64,000 nt of DNA from positions 1-64,000 of the forward strand of contig JAFUWZ010000026.1 in NCBI GenBank assembly GCA_017471045.1. Reading direction: 5' to 3'. This document shows positions 17,356-26,495 of this stretch, in pieces. Each line of letters opens with the position of its first letter. Positions within the stretch are counted from its first letter, which is position 1. This DNA comes from Bacteroidales bacterium (GTDB lineage Bacteria > Bacteroidota > Bacteroidia > Bacteroidales > UBA932). The translations under genes and the position numbers were made by a program. The notes under the pieces are model-generated. The model did not search any database. It saw only the letters and a program-made list of their open reading frames with translations, and was not told where the DNA came from.

Positions 17356-19497
17356 ATGAATACCCGACTCGTCTCGCTCCTCACTGCGGGCCTCCTGCTG
17401 GTCCCGGCCCTTCTTTCCGCCCAGCGGACCCGCATCGTCCCTTCGGACCTCACGCTGGACGAAAAGATCCACCTGCTGAGCGTCGATATGGGCATCACGC
17501 GCCTCGGCGTACCGGTTTCCTACTATTCGGAAGGCATGCACGGCATCGCATACGGTGGCCCGGCGCCCTGGGGAAACGTACACCCGCCCCTGCCGACCAC
17601 CAGTTTCCCGCAGGCGTACGGGCTGGCCCAGACCTGGGACCCGGCGCTGATGGAGCGTGTCGCCGCCCAGATCTCGCTCGAGCAGCGGTGGTATTTCCAG
17701 AACCCGGAGACGGACCGCGGCGGCCTCATCATCTGGGGCCCTAATGTCGATCTGGGACGCGACCCGCGCTGGGGCCGGACGGAGGAGTGCTACGGCGAGG
17801 ATCCTTTCCTGGTCGCCGAGATGGCGAAAGCCTATGTGCGCGGTGCCCAGGGGCCCGACCCGGAACATTGGCGTTCCGCCTGCGTGCTGAAACACTTCGT
17901 CGCCAACAGTTACGAAAACGGGCGGCACTATTACTCGTCCGACTTCCCGGAGTGGCAGCTGCGCGAATACTATTCCTATACATTCATGAAATGCGTCACC
18001 GAAGCCGGATGCCGGGGTTTCATGACCTCCTACAACCCTTCGGGCGGCACACCGATGACCATCCATCCGCTGATCCGGTCGATGGCGATCGCCGAATGGG
18101 GTCAGGACGGCATCGTCATCACGGATCAGGACGGGGCGCGCCGGCTGGTGGATGATTACAAAATCTATCCGGACCTGGCCGAGGCGGCGGCCGCCAGCAT
18201 CAAGGCCGGCATCACGCAGTTCCTTTCCGACGGGCTGGAGGATTCCCAGGGGGCGATCCGCGAGGCCTTGCGCCGGGGGCTTTTGACGGAAGCCGACATC
18301 GACGAAACCATCCAGCGCAACCTCAACGTGGAGGAGAAACTGGGCCTGTTGGGCGGCGAAGATCCCTATCGGCAGATCGGCCTCGACGGGGGCCCGGTGC
18401 CTTCATCCACGCCCGAGGCTGCGGCCCTGTGCCGCGAGGCGACGGCGCGGTCAATCGTCCTGATGAAGAACGACGGCATCCTGCCCCTGAAGCCGGAGAG
18501 ACTGAAGAAGATCGCCCTGATCGGTCCCTATGCCGACGAGGTCCTGCAGGACTGGTACGGCGGTGAGATGGACCACAAGGTCACGATCTACGAGGGGCTG
18601 AAGGAGGCGCTGGGCGGAGGTGTGGAGATCCTGCTGGAGACCAAGGACTTCGGCGGCGAAGGCCTGCGCAAGGCCGCGGAAGCGGACCTGGCCATCGTCG
18701 TGGCGGGCAACATCGCCTCCCCCTGCCTGGACGTTCAGCGCAGCGGGGCCGAGATCGGATGGAGTCATTCGATGATTGTCCAGGACGGGATGGAAGACGT
18801 GGACCGGCAGTCCCTGGCCCTCCCTCATGAGGACATCCTGAAGCTGGTCCACCGGGCCAATCCGAACACGGTCCTGCTGATGGTGACCACCTTCCCCTAT
18901 ACGATCCGCTGGTCCAAGGACCACCTTCCGGCCATCGTGGCCCTGACGCACGGCAGCGAGGAGATGGGCCACGCCGTGGCGGACGTGCTGCTCGGCAAAG
19001 TCAATCCGGCCGGCCGCCTGACCCAGACCTGGCCGGAGCGCATCGAAGACCTGCCGCCGATCACCGACTTTGACCTGACGAAAGGCCGGACCTATCTGTA
19101 CGCCAAGGCGCGCCCCCTGTTCTGCTTCGGACACGGACTGTCCTATACTTCTTTCAGGTATTCGGGGCTGACTGTTTCGACGCCGCAGGACGGTGTGGTC
19201 CGGGTGGCGGTCGATGTGACCAACACCGGCGACGTGGACGGCGACGAGGTGGTGCAGGTCTATGCGCAGTATCCCCGTTCCCGGCCCAACCGGCCGGAGC
19301 GTCAGTTGAGGGGCTTCCAGCGGGTCTGCATCCCGGCTGGACAGACCGTCCGCGTCGAGATCCCGGTCTGTGTCCGGGATCTGAAATATTGGTCTGAGGG
19401 TGGCCACACGTGGACCCTCGCCTCCGGTCGCTATCGCTTCCTGGTCGGCGCGTCCAGTGCGGACATCCGCTGCCGGAAGGCCTGCCGGATCCGCTAG
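17356..19497 (+). CDS. Glycoside hydrolase family 3 beta-glycosidase
   Basis: The 713-residue secreted enzyme is a GH3 hydrolase, a beta-glucosidase or beta-xylosidase type exo-enzyme. It has a signal peptide (ending LLSAQ), the GH3 N-terminal barrel with GPNVDLGRDPRWGRTEECYG and KHFVANS, and the nucleophile block GIVITDQDGARR with Asp257 as the expected nucleophile. A GH3 C-terminal alpha/beta domain (about 370-590, with IVLMKNDGILPL) and a fibronectin III-like domain (about 620-700, VDVTNTGDVDGDEVV) follow. The sugar specificity is not clear; the nearby CE15 esterase makes xylan side-chain or xylo-oligosaccharide processing plausible. The ATG at 17356 follows a -7 box by 27 nt. Confidence 0.93.
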   Translation: MNTRLVSLLTAGLLLVPALLSAQRTRIVPSDLTLDEKIHLLSVDMGITRLGVPVSYYSEGMHGIAYGGPAPWGNVHPPLPTTSFPQAYGLAQTWDPALMERVAAQISLEQRWYFQNPETDRGGLIIWGPNVDLGRDPRWGRTEECYGEDPFLVAEMAKAYVRGAQGPDPEHWRSACVLKHFVANSYENGRHYYSSDFPEWQLREYYSYTFMKCVTEAGCRGFMTSYNPSGGTPMTIHPLIRSMAIAEWGQDGIVITDQDGARRLVDDYKIYPDLAEAAAASIKAGITQFLSDGLEDSQGAIREALRRGLLTEADIDETIQRNLNVEEKLGLLGGEDPYRQIGLDGGPVPSSTPEAAALCREATARSIVLMKNDGILPLKPERLKKIALIGPYADEVLQDWYGGEMDHKVTIYEGLKEALGGGVEILLETKDFGGEGLRKAAEADLAIVVAGNIASPCLDVQRSGAEIGWSHSMIVQDGMEDVDRQSLALPHEDILKLVHRANPNTVLLMVTTFPYTIRWSKDHLPAIVALTHGSEEMGHAVADVLLGKVNPAGRLTQTWPERIEDLPPITDFDLTKGRTYLYAKARPLFCFGHGLSYTSFRYSGLTVSTPQDGVVRVAVDVTNTGDVDGDEVVQVYAQYPRSRPNRPERQLRGFQRVCIPAGQTVRVEIPVCVRDLKYWSEGGHTWTLASGRYRFLVGASSADIRCRKACRIR

Positions 19498-19522
19498 CGG
19501 CGGGCAGCAAGCGTGACAGGGT

Positions 19523-20977
19523 CTAGAAGTATTTGTTCTCCTCCTTGTACAGGGCCAGGAAGATGAAGATCAGCACGGTAAAGGACCAGAGCGAAGAGCC
19601 GCCGTAGCTGAGCAGGGGCAGGGGGATGCCGATGACCGGCATCAGGCCGATGGTCATGCCGATGTTGATGAACAGATGCATGAAGATGATGCTGGCCACG
19701 CAGTAGCCGTAAATCCGCGAGAAGCCCTCCCGGCATTTCTCGGCATCCAGGATGATGCGGGCGATCAGGAAGACGTAGAGCAGGATCACGACCAGGCAGC
19801 CCAGGAACCCCCATTCCTCGCCGACGGTGCAGAAGATGAAGTCGGTGCTCTGCTCGGGCACGAAACCGTAGGTGGTCTGCGTGCCTTGCAGGAAGCCTTT
19901 GCCGAACAGGCCGCCGGAGCCGATGGCGATCATCGACTGGTTGACGTTGTAGCCTACGCCGGCGGGGTCTTCTTTCATCCCCAGCAGCACCTCGATGCGC
20001 TTGCGCTGGTGGTCCTGCAGGACGTCGTTGAAGATGAACTCCGTCGAATAGATCATCGCCAGGCCGGCGAAGAAGGCGATGATCGCCGCCCAGCGGGAGA
20101 ACTTCCGTTCCCGGTAGGCCTTGAACATCAGCCAGGGCATGGCGAGCAGCGTGCCGCCGAGCAGCAGGTGGATGGGTTGGACCGTGGCGAAGAAGCTGGT
20201 CGGTTCTTCCCCGCCGATGGTGCGCCAGATCCTGGGCAGGAAGGCCATCAGCAGGACCAGGGGCGCTTCGCGGATCAGCCAGCGCCGTGTCAGTTTGTTC
20301 TCGGTGCAGTAGCTGAAAGAAATCGTGGCGGTCAGCACGAGTGCCGCCGCATAGGGCGAGGCCGTCAGGGTCAGGATGAACAGGATGATGATCAGCCCGA
20401 TACAGGCGATGAACCAGCCTGAAAAACCCTCGCGGTAGAGGACGAAGATAAATCCGACATAAACCAGGGCGGAGCCGGTCTCGCTCTCCGCCACGATCGT
20501 GAGCATCGGGACGGCGATGATGGCGGCGACCAGCAGCAGGTGCTTGAAGTTGGAAAGCTTGAAATTCTGGCGGCTCATCACGGCCGCCAGCACGAGGGAC
20601 GTGGTGATTTTCGATACTTCGGCCGGCTGGAAGCTGATCGGCCCGAATTGGAACCAGGACCGGGAACCCTTGACTTCCGTGCCCAGGAAGATGACGGCCA
20701 CGAGCAGGAAGAGGACGATCAGGTAAGTCGGGACCGAAATGACTTCCCAGAGCCGGGGATTGAAGAGGAAGAGGATCAGCGTGCCCAGTCCCAGGCCGCT
20801 GAGGATCCAGACGAACTGCTTGCCGCTGCGGGTTGCGAAATCCAGGATGCCGGCCGTCTCGCTGGCGTGCGAGGAAGCGTAGATGTTGAGCCAGCCGATC
20901 AGGACCAGCAGCAGGTAGCAGATCACCAGCTTCCAGTCCACGGTCTGTCGGATGCTTCGTTTGGAGGAGTTCGCCAT
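19523..20977 (-). CDS. rodA: Rod-shape peptidoglycan glycosyltransferase RodA
   Basis: The 484-residue polytopic membrane protein is the SEDS-family glycan polymerase of the elongasome. It has about ten hydrophobic segments and SEDS motifs such as SRSWFQFGPISFQPAEVSK and the C-terminal GIPLPLLSYGGSS block. It is longer than the enterobacterial protein because of a loop between the central membrane segments (about 225-320). It is the last gene of the minus-strand mreB-mreC-mreD-mrdA-rodA series and lies 6 nt downstream of its partner transpeptidase. Confidence 0.95.
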   Translation of the reverse strand: MANSSKRSIRQTVDWKLVICYLLLVLIGWLNIYASSHASETAGILDFATRSGKQFVWILSGLGLGTLILFLFNPRLWEVISVPTYLIVLFLLVAVIFLGTEVKGSRSWFQFGPISFQPAEVSKITTSLVLAAVMSRQNFKLSNFKHLLLVAAIIAVPMLTIVAESETGSALVYVGFIFVLYREGFSGWFIACIGLIIILFILTLTASPYAAALVLTATISFSYCTENKLTRRWLIREAPLVLLMAFLPRIWRTIGGEEPTSFFATVQPIHLLLGGTLLAMPWLMFKAYRERKFSRWAAIIAFFAGLAMIYSTEFIFNDVLQDHQRKRIEVLLGMKEDPAGVGYNVNQSMIAIGSGGLFGKGFLQGTQTTYGFVPEQSTDFIFCTVGEEWGFLGCLVVILLYVFLIARIILDAEKCREGFSRIYGYCVASIIFMHLFINIGMTIGLMPVIGIPLPLLSYGGSSLWSFTVLIFIFLALYKEENKYF

Positions 20978-20983
20978 GGCCGC

Positions 20984-22825
20984 CTAGTCTTTCTTGACCC
21001 GCGACATCAGGTCGCCCTGGAGGACCCTGTCCTCGACATACTTGCGTTCCTCCCGGATGCTGCCGGTCAGGTACTTCTCCACGAGCAGGGACGCGATCGG
21101 GCAGGCCCAGGTCGCGCCGAATCCCGCGTTCTCGATATAGGCCGCCACGGCGATCTTGGGATCGTCTTTGGGGGCGAAGCAGATGAAGACCGAGTTGTCG
21201 GCGCCGCGCGGATTCTGGGCCGTGCCGGTCTTGCCGCAGACGTCCTTGCCGGGAATGGCGGCCGCGAAGGCCGTGCCGCCGGCGGCGCCGCCGCCGTTCA
21301 CGGCCATGTACATCCCCTGCGCCGCCAGGTCGAAATACTCGGCGTCCACCTTCGGATAGACTTTCTCCTTGTATTTCGGATCGATGTCGATGCCGGGAGA
21401 ATCCTTGATGATGTGCGGGATGTAGTAGAAGCCGCGGTTGGCCACCGTCGCGCAGAGATTGGCGATCTGCAGCGGCGTCACGCCGATCTCACCCTGGCCG
21501 ATGGACAGGGAGATGATGGTCGTGAACTTCCAGCCCTTCTTGCCATAGACCTTGTTGTAGTAATTGGAGGTAGGGATGTTGCCGCCGAGCTCCGCCGGGA
21601 AGTCGCTGCCGAGCTTGTGGCCGAATCCGAAGCTGGACACGTAGTCCCGCCAGACGTCGAAGGATTCCTGGATGTTCTCGTATTTCTTGTTGTCCAGGAT
21701 GTTGCGGAAGACGTAGCAGAAGTAACCGTTGCAGGAGGTCGCGATGGCGTCCAGCAGGGCCAGCGGCGAGGCGTGGCCGTGGCAGCCGAGGCGCCGGCCG
21801 TTGCCGTAGGGGAAACCGCGGCTGCACGGGTAGCGGTCGGAGGGCTTGAGCACGCCTTCCTGCAGCCCGATCAAGCCGTTGACCAGCTTGAAGACGGATC
21901 CGGGCGGGTAGGAGGCCTGCACCGTGCGGTTGAACATCGGCTTGTAGGGGTTCTTGGCGATCTCGGAATAATGCTGGCTGATGTCAGCGAGGACATCCAC
22001 GTCGATACCCGGACTGGAAACCATCGCCAGGATCTCGCCGGTTGCGGGCTCGATGGCCACGACGCTGCCGACCTTGTTCTGCATCAGTTCCTGGCCGTAT
22101 TGCTGGAGTTCGGCGTCGATCGTCGTGACGATATCCTTGCCGGGGACGGCTTCCTTGTCCATTTCACCGTCCATATAGGCGTTCTGGATCTGGTTATGGG
22201 AGTCGCGCAGGTAGATGTGGTAGCCCTTTTCGCCGCGCAGGTCCTGCTCGCGCGCCGCCTCGATGCCGGTCTTGCCCGCATAGTCGCCGGAGCGGTATTC
22301 GCCCGGATGCTTCTTGATGAAGTCGGCGTCCACCTCGGACACGTAGCCGAGCAGGTTGCCGCCGGCGTTGAACGGGTAGCTGCGGATCGAGCGCATCTGT
22401 CCCCGGAAACCGGGAAATTTGTACTGCAGCTCGGCAAACTGCATATAGTTCTCGGGCGGGATCTTTTTGAGCATCACGACCGTTTGGTAGCCGATGCGGC
22501 TGCGGTTCTTGCGGTATTCCGCCATCTTTTCCCGGATCAGGTCCGCGCTGACGCCCAGCGACTCGGCCAGCTGGAGGGTATCGAAGGGCTTGACCTCGCG
22601 CGGGGTGACGAGGATGTCGTAGGAGACGGTATTGCCGACGATGATCTTGCCGTTACGGTCGTAGATGATCCCCCGGGTGGGGTAGATCGTCTCATAGACC
22701 ATTGAGTTGTTGGAGGCGTCCCGCTTGTACTTGTCATTCAGGATCTGGATGACAAACAGTTTGGTGATCAGAATGCCGGCAGCGACCCCGAGACCGATGA
22801 GCAGTTTGGTGGTCCGGTTGTTCAT
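20984..22825 (-). CDS. mrdA: Penicillin-binding protein 2, elongation transpeptidase
   Basis: The 613-residue protein is the class B transpeptidase that cross-links peptidoglycan with RodA. It has one N-terminal membrane anchor (about 8-28), a dimerisation/pedestal domain containing TRGIIYDRNGKII, and the transpeptidase domain with the SxxK motif (Ser310-Lys313 in PPGSVFKL) and KTG box (CGKTGTAQN). Length is normal. Its start overlaps the mreD stop by 4 nt, indicating translational coupling. Confidence 0.95.
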   Translation of the reverse strand: MNNRTTKLLIGLGVAAGILITKLFVIQILNDKYKRDASNNSMVYETIYPTRGIIYDRNGKIIVGNTVSYDILVTPREVKPFDTLQLAESLGVSADLIREKMAEYRKNRSRIGYQTVVMLKKIPPENYMQFAELQYKFPGFRGQMRSIRSYPFNAGGNLLGYVSEVDADFIKKHPGEYRSGDYAGKTGIEAAREQDLRGEKGYHIYLRDSHNQIQNAYMDGEMDKEAVPGKDIVTTIDAELQQYGQELMQNKVGSVVAIEPATGEILAMVSSPGIDVDVLADISQHYSEIAKNPYKPMFNRTVQASYPPGSVFKLVNGLIGLQEGVLKPSDRYPCSRGFPYGNGRRLGCHGHASPLALLDAIATSCNGYFCYVFRNILDNKKYENIQESFDVWRDYVSSFGFGHKLGSDFPAELGGNIPTSNYYNKVYGKKGWKFTTIISLSIGQGEIGVTPLQIANLCATVANRGFYYIPHIIKDSPGIDIDPKYKEKVYPKVDAEYFDLAAQGMYMAVNGGGAAGGTAFAAAIPGKDVCGKTGTAQNPRGADNSVFICFAPKDDPKIAVAAYIENAGFGATWACPIASLLVEKYLTGSIREERKYVEDRVLQGDLMSRVKKD

Positions 22826-23337
22826 AGGTCGTGGTCATTGGTGGCCAGGGTATGCGACAGGAGCAGGGACAGGAGCAGGCCGGCGGCGAGGGATACGGCG
22901 AAACGGATCGTGTTGAAGAGGAAAGGCCGCGTCGCCGCGCCGTCCGCCCAGATGTAAATCAGCAGGAAGAGGGTCTGCGCCATCACGAGGGCGACCGACA
23001 TCTTGGTCACGCCGTGCTTGCGGATGGAGATATCCTCCTTGCGGGCGAAGAATTCGCTGCCGAAAATCAGGTAGATGATGCCTTTGCGCGCCAGTGCGAC
23101 CGGGACGAGGGCGAGGGCGTTCAGGCCGATGACCCCTTCGGCAAGGAAATCCACCGCCAGCCCGGATACGAAGGCCAGGATCATGGCGAAGACGGTCCCG
23201 AAGCGGATCGGGAGCATCAGGATCATCACCGGGAGGATGGACAGCATGAGATACGGCGACACGTGCAGGTAGTTGCAGATCAGGATCTGCAAGATCAGCA
23301 GGAGGAAGTAGGTCAGGAAATAGTGCTGGCGTTTCAT
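22822..23337 (-). CDS. mreD: Rod shape-determining protein MreD
   Basis: This 171-residue integral membrane protein has five or six hydrophobic segments and no soluble domain, as expected of MreD. Sequence similarity in this family is low, so the call rests mainly on size, topology and the invariant position between mreC and mrdA, with 4-nt overlaps on both sides. Confidence 0.88.
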   Translation of the reverse strand: MKRQHYFLTYFLLLILQILICNYLHVSPYLMLSILPVMILMLPIRFGTVFAMILAFVSGLAVDFLAEGVIGLNALALVPVALARKGIIYLIFGSEFFARKEDISIRKHGVTKMSVALVMAQTLFLLIYIWADGAATRPFLFNTIRFAVSLAAGLLLSLLLSHTLATNDHDL

Positions 23338-24173
23338 CTCTGATCCGGGCTTTCGAGGTTTTCCAGGTTGATGATCTCGTCCCGGCCGGCATTTTCGACC
23401 ACCGTCACGAAGCGGAGGGCCGTGAAATTCTCGAACAGGTGGACTTCGATCTCATTGACGGCACCGTTGACGATGCGGGATTCGCCGGCCACTCCGAGCG
23501 GGATGTCCGGCGGGAAGATGGCCGAATAGCCGCTGGTCCAGACCGTGTCTCCGGGCGCATACTTGAACTGGAGGGGAATCTCTTTGAGCAGGGCTTTGTC
23601 CACGGATTTTCCGTCCCAGGACAGCGGCCCGACCGCCCCTTCCTTCCCGATCCGGGAGCTGACGCTGATCTCGCTGTTCATGAAGGAGAGTCCGTAGGAG
23701 TAGTGCTTGTCCACGGCATCGATGATGCCCACGACGCCGCGGTTGGTGATGATGCCCGACTGCGGGCGGATCCCGTCTTCGGCGCCCTTGTTGATGATGA
23801 AGTAGTTGTGCTGCTTGTTGCGGCTGATCTTCATAATCGTGGCCGGGGTGAAGACATAGTCCCCGTAGGACTTGAACTCGGCGCTGAGCGAGTCGCTGTA
23901 CACCCGGTCATCCCGCTCGCGGTATTCCTTGAGCTGCTGGTTCAGGAGGGCGTTTTCATTGGCGAGGCGCTCGTTCTCCTTGTTGAGGGAGAAATAGTGC
24001 CGGAGATTGTCGCTGCCGCCCCAGACTCTGGCCATGAAAGTGTGGGAGATCCGCGACAGCCACAGGCTCTGGAGTTCGTTGTTGCTTCGGAGCATATTCA
24101 GCGCAGCAATCTCCAGGAGGATGAAGATTGCTGCGTTGAGAACCAGAGGTCCTATTTTCCGTCCCCGGGGCAT
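23334..24173 (-). CDS. mreC: Rod shape-determining protein MreC
   Basis: The 279-residue protein has an N-terminal membrane anchor (about 10-28), a coiled coil rich in Glu and Asn (about 60-90, NKENERLANENALLNQQL) and a periplasmic beta-rich domain with NKGAEDGIRPQSGIITNRGVVGII split across it, a signature of MreC. It scaffolds PBP2 in the elongasome. Its ATG overlaps the mreB stop by 1 nt (TAATG). Confidence 0.93.
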   Translation of the reverse strand: MPRGRKIGPLVLNAAIFILLEIAALNMLRSNNELQSLWLSRISHTFMARVWGGSDNLRHYFSLNKENERLANENALLNQQLKEYRERDDRVYSDSLSAEFKSYGDYVFTPATIMKISRNKQHNYFIINKGAEDGIRPQSGIITNRGVVGIIDAVDKHYSYGLSFMNSEISVSSRIGKEGAVGPLSWDGKSVDKALLKEIPLQFKYAPGDTVWTSGYSAIFPPDIPLGVAGESRIVNGAVNEIEVHLFENFTALRFVTVVENAGRDEIINLENLESPDQR

Positions 24174-25195
24174 TATCTCATCAGGAAGGAGTAGTGGTCC
24201 GTGTTCTTGAGGGCGATGCAGGTGCCCCGCGCAACGGCGCGCAGCGGGTCTTCCGCCACGTGGAAGGGGATGTTGACCTTCTCGGTGAAACGCTGGGCGA
24301 TACCGCGCAGGAGCGATCCGCCGCCCGACAGGAAAATGCCGTTCTCGACGATGTCGGAATAGAGCTCCGGCGGCGTCTGCTCCAGCACATGGAGGATGGA
24401 GGATTCGATCTTGGCGATGGACTTGTCCAGGCAGTGGGCGATCTCCTGGTAGGTGATGGTCGCATCCACGGGGTGGGCGGTCATCAGGTTCGGCCCGCGC
24501 ACGACGAAGGGCTCCGGCTCCTCGTCCAGGTTCGGGATGACGGCGCCGACGGCGATTTTGACCTTTTCGGCCGTGATCTCGCCGACCCGGATGTTGTGCT
24601 GCTGCTTGAGGTAATACTGGATGTCGGTCGTGAAGACGTCGCCCGCGGTACGGATGCTGTCTTGGATCACGATGCCGCCGAGGGAGATGACGGCGATCTC
24701 GGTGGTGCCGCCGCCGATATCGACGACCATGTTGCCCTTCGGCGCTTCGACTTCAAGGCCGATACCGAGGGCCGCGGCCATCGGTTCGTAGATCAGGTAC
24801 ACTTCGCGCGCCCCCGCGTGCTCGGAAGAGTCACGTACGGCCCGGATCTCGACTTCCGTACTGCCGGAAGGGATGCCGACGACGACCTTGAGGTTGGGGG
24901 TGAATAGATGCTTGTGCTTTTTGTTGACGCTTTTGATGAAGCCGCGGATCATCATTTCCGCCGCGTTGAAGTCTGCGATGACGCCGTCCCGCAGGGGGCG
25001 GATGGTCTTGATGCCGGGATTCACGCGCTCGTGCATCAGTTTCGCTTTCTGTCCGAGCGCGATGCACTTGCCGGTATTATTGTCGATCGCCACGATGCTC
25101 GGCTCGTCCAGCGCGATCACGTCGTGCTGGAAAATGACGGTATTGGCGGTACCGAGGTCGATGGCGAGTTCTTGGTTCAGGAATGAAAAAGCCAT
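24173..25195 (-). CDS. mreB: Cell shape-determining actin homologue MreB
   Basis: The 340-residue protein is bacterial actin. The nucleotide-binding phosphate 1 region is AIDLGTANT, phosphate 2 is MVVDIGGGTTEIAVISLG, and the adenosine motif is FLSGGGSLLRG. Length and motif order are normal. It heads the rod-shape operon, preceded by a partial -7 box (TACTTTTA at 25238-25231, minus). Confidence 0.97.
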   Translation of the reverse strand: MAFSFLNQELAIDLGTANTVIFQHDVIALDEPSIVAIDNNTGKCIALGQKAKLMHERVNPGIKTIRPLRDGVIADFNAAEMMIRGFIKSVNKKHKHLFTPNLKVVVGIPSGSTEVEIRAVRDSSEHAGAREVYLIYEPMAAALGIGLEVEAPKGNMVVDIGGGTTEIAVISLGGIVIQDSIRTAGDVFTTDIQYYLKQQHNIRVGEITAEKVKIAVGAVIPNLDEEPEPFVVRGPNLMTAHPVDATITYQEIAHCLDKSIAKIESSILHVLEQTPPELYSDIVENGIFLSGGGSLLRGIAQRFTEKVNIPFHVAEDPLRAVARGTCIALKNTDHYSFLMR

Positions 25196-25230
25196 ATTAT
25201 GCTGTAAATCTATCTTCTTGGATCAGATTG

Positions 25231-25258
25231 TAAAAGTACGAATAAAAACTTAATTTTG
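25231..25258. promoter_or_regulatory. Divergent promoters of mreB operon and ispD
   Basis: The plus strand TAATTTTG (25251-25258) fits TAnnTTTG with a TTG at 25228-25230, 20 nt upstream, and would start transcription only a few bases before the ispD GTG. The minus strand has TACTTTTA (25238-25231), seven of eight matches, about 36 nt before mreB. Confidence 0.45.
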
Positions 25259-25270
25259 CAGTAAATATTT

Positions 25271-25984
25271 GTGCTTGTGGACAAAAAATTTTATGCGGTC
25301 ATCATGGCGGCCGGCAGCGGAAGCCGGATGGGGGGGAATGTCCCCAAGCAGTTCCTTTCGCTCGGCGGCATCCCGATCCTGCGGAGGACGATCGAGCAGT
25401 TCACCCGCGCCTGTCCCGACGTGCAGGTTGTGACCGTGCTGCCCAAGGATTCCATCCCGGAATGGAAGCGGTATTGTGCCGGACATTTTTCCCATTGTCC
25501 CCAGCTCCTGGTCGAGGGCGGTATCACGCGGTTCCACTCCGTGCGGAATGCCCTGGCGAAAATCCCGGACGGGGTGACGGTGGCGGTTCAGGACGGGGTC
25601 CGGCCGCTGGTGTCCGTGGACCTGATCCGGCGGATGGCCGCGCGGATGGAGGAGGTGCGGGCGCTGATCCCCGTCGTGCCGATGGTCGACACCCTGAAGG
25701 TGTTGGAACGGGATGCTTCCGGGCAGTTGCAGACGGCACCCGGCGCCGAGGCGGACAGGAGTTCCATCTTCGCCGCCCAGACGCCCCAGATGTTCCGTTC
25801 GGAAGATCTCAAGGCCGCTTATGCCCAGGCCTACGACCGTTCTTTCACGGACGATGCATCCGTCGCCCGGAGAAAAGAAATACCTCTCTCCTACATCGAG
25901 GGAGAGAGGTTCAATCTCAAGATTACGACGCCGGACGACCTGCAGCTGGCTGAGGCGATCCTGCGGATCAACGGGGAACAGTAG
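25271..25984 (+). CDS. ispD: 2-C-methyl-D-erythritol 4-phosphate cytidylyltransferase
   Basis: The 237-residue enzyme transfers CMP to methylerythritol phosphate in the MEP isoprenoid pathway. The nucleotide-binding loop IMAAGSGSRMGG begins at about residue 10, so the ATG inside it cannot be the start; a GTG at 25271 (or 25277) must be used. VQDGVRPLVS and the C-terminal NLKITTPDDLQLAEAIL are family signatures. The leader is very short relative to the -7 box. It abuts the convergent Lrp-family gene without a gap. Confidence 0.93.
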   Translation: MLVDKKFYAVIMAAGSGSRMGGNVPKQFLSLGGIPILRRTIEQFTRACPDVQVVTVLPKDSIPEWKRYCAGHFSHCPQLLVEGGITRFHSVRNALAKIPDGVTVAVQDGVRPLVSVDLIRRMAARMEEVRALIPVVPMVDTLKVLERDASGQLQTAPGAEADRSSIFAAQTPQMFRSEDLKAAYAQAYDRSFTDDASVARRKEIPLSYIEGERFNLKITTPDDLQLAEAILRINGEQ

Positions 25985-26485
25985 CTACGCCGTCTCGTGG
26001 AGGGCGATGCTGCGGTTGGAGTAGTCCTTGACCCAGATCTGCCGTTCGAACGCCTCGTCCAGGGCGATCATCGTGTCCGTGGCCTGGATGAAGGGGATGT
26101 TCTGGATGGTGTCCAGGAGCACTTCCATCAGGTGGTCGTTGTCAAAGCAATATAGCTTGACGAGCAGGGCCGCCTTTCCGGTCACAAAATGGCATTCGAC
26201 AATCTCGGGAATCTTCTTGAGGGCCGCCACGACTTCCGGATACTTGCTGGCTTCGGACAGGGTCACGCTGATGAAGGCGCAGACGTTGAGCCCGAGGGTG
26301 GAGGGCTTGACGATGAGCCGGGATCCCGTGATGATGCCGTTGGCCTCCATTTTTTTGACCCGTTGGTGGATGGCCGCACCGGAGACGCCGCACTCCCGTG
26401 CGATCTCCAGGTAAGGCATGCGCGCATTGTTGACAAGGAACGAGAGGATCTTCTGGTCCGTCTTGTCGATGTGGTAAGATGTCAT
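25985..26485 (-). CDS. Lrp/AsnC-family transcriptional regulator
   Basis: This 166-residue protein has an N-terminal winged helix-turn-helix (IDKTDQKILSFLVNNARMP through VSGAAIHQRVKKME, residues 6-46) and a C-terminal RAM ligand-binding domain. It is a typical one-domain-pair Lrp/AsnC regulator that would oligomerise and respond to an amino acid or related metabolite. It starts 10 nt downstream of topA on the same strand and may be co-transcribed. Targets are unknown. Confidence 0.93.
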   Translation of the reverse strand: MTSYHIDKTDQKILSFLVNNARMPYLEIARECGVSGAAIHQRVKKMEANGIITGSRLIVKPSTLGLNVCAFISVTLSEASKYPEVVAALKKIPEIVECHFVTGKAALLVKLYCFDNDHLMEVLLDTIQNIPFIQATDTMIALDEAFERQIWVKDYSNRSIALHETA

Positions 26486-26495
26486 ATATCAGTTA

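Noticed and set aside
20540-22705. 721-codon plus-strand frame over rodA and mrdA
   Set aside because: Its sense strand holds two complete cell-wall genes with catalytic motifs; the antisense product has no recognisable feature.
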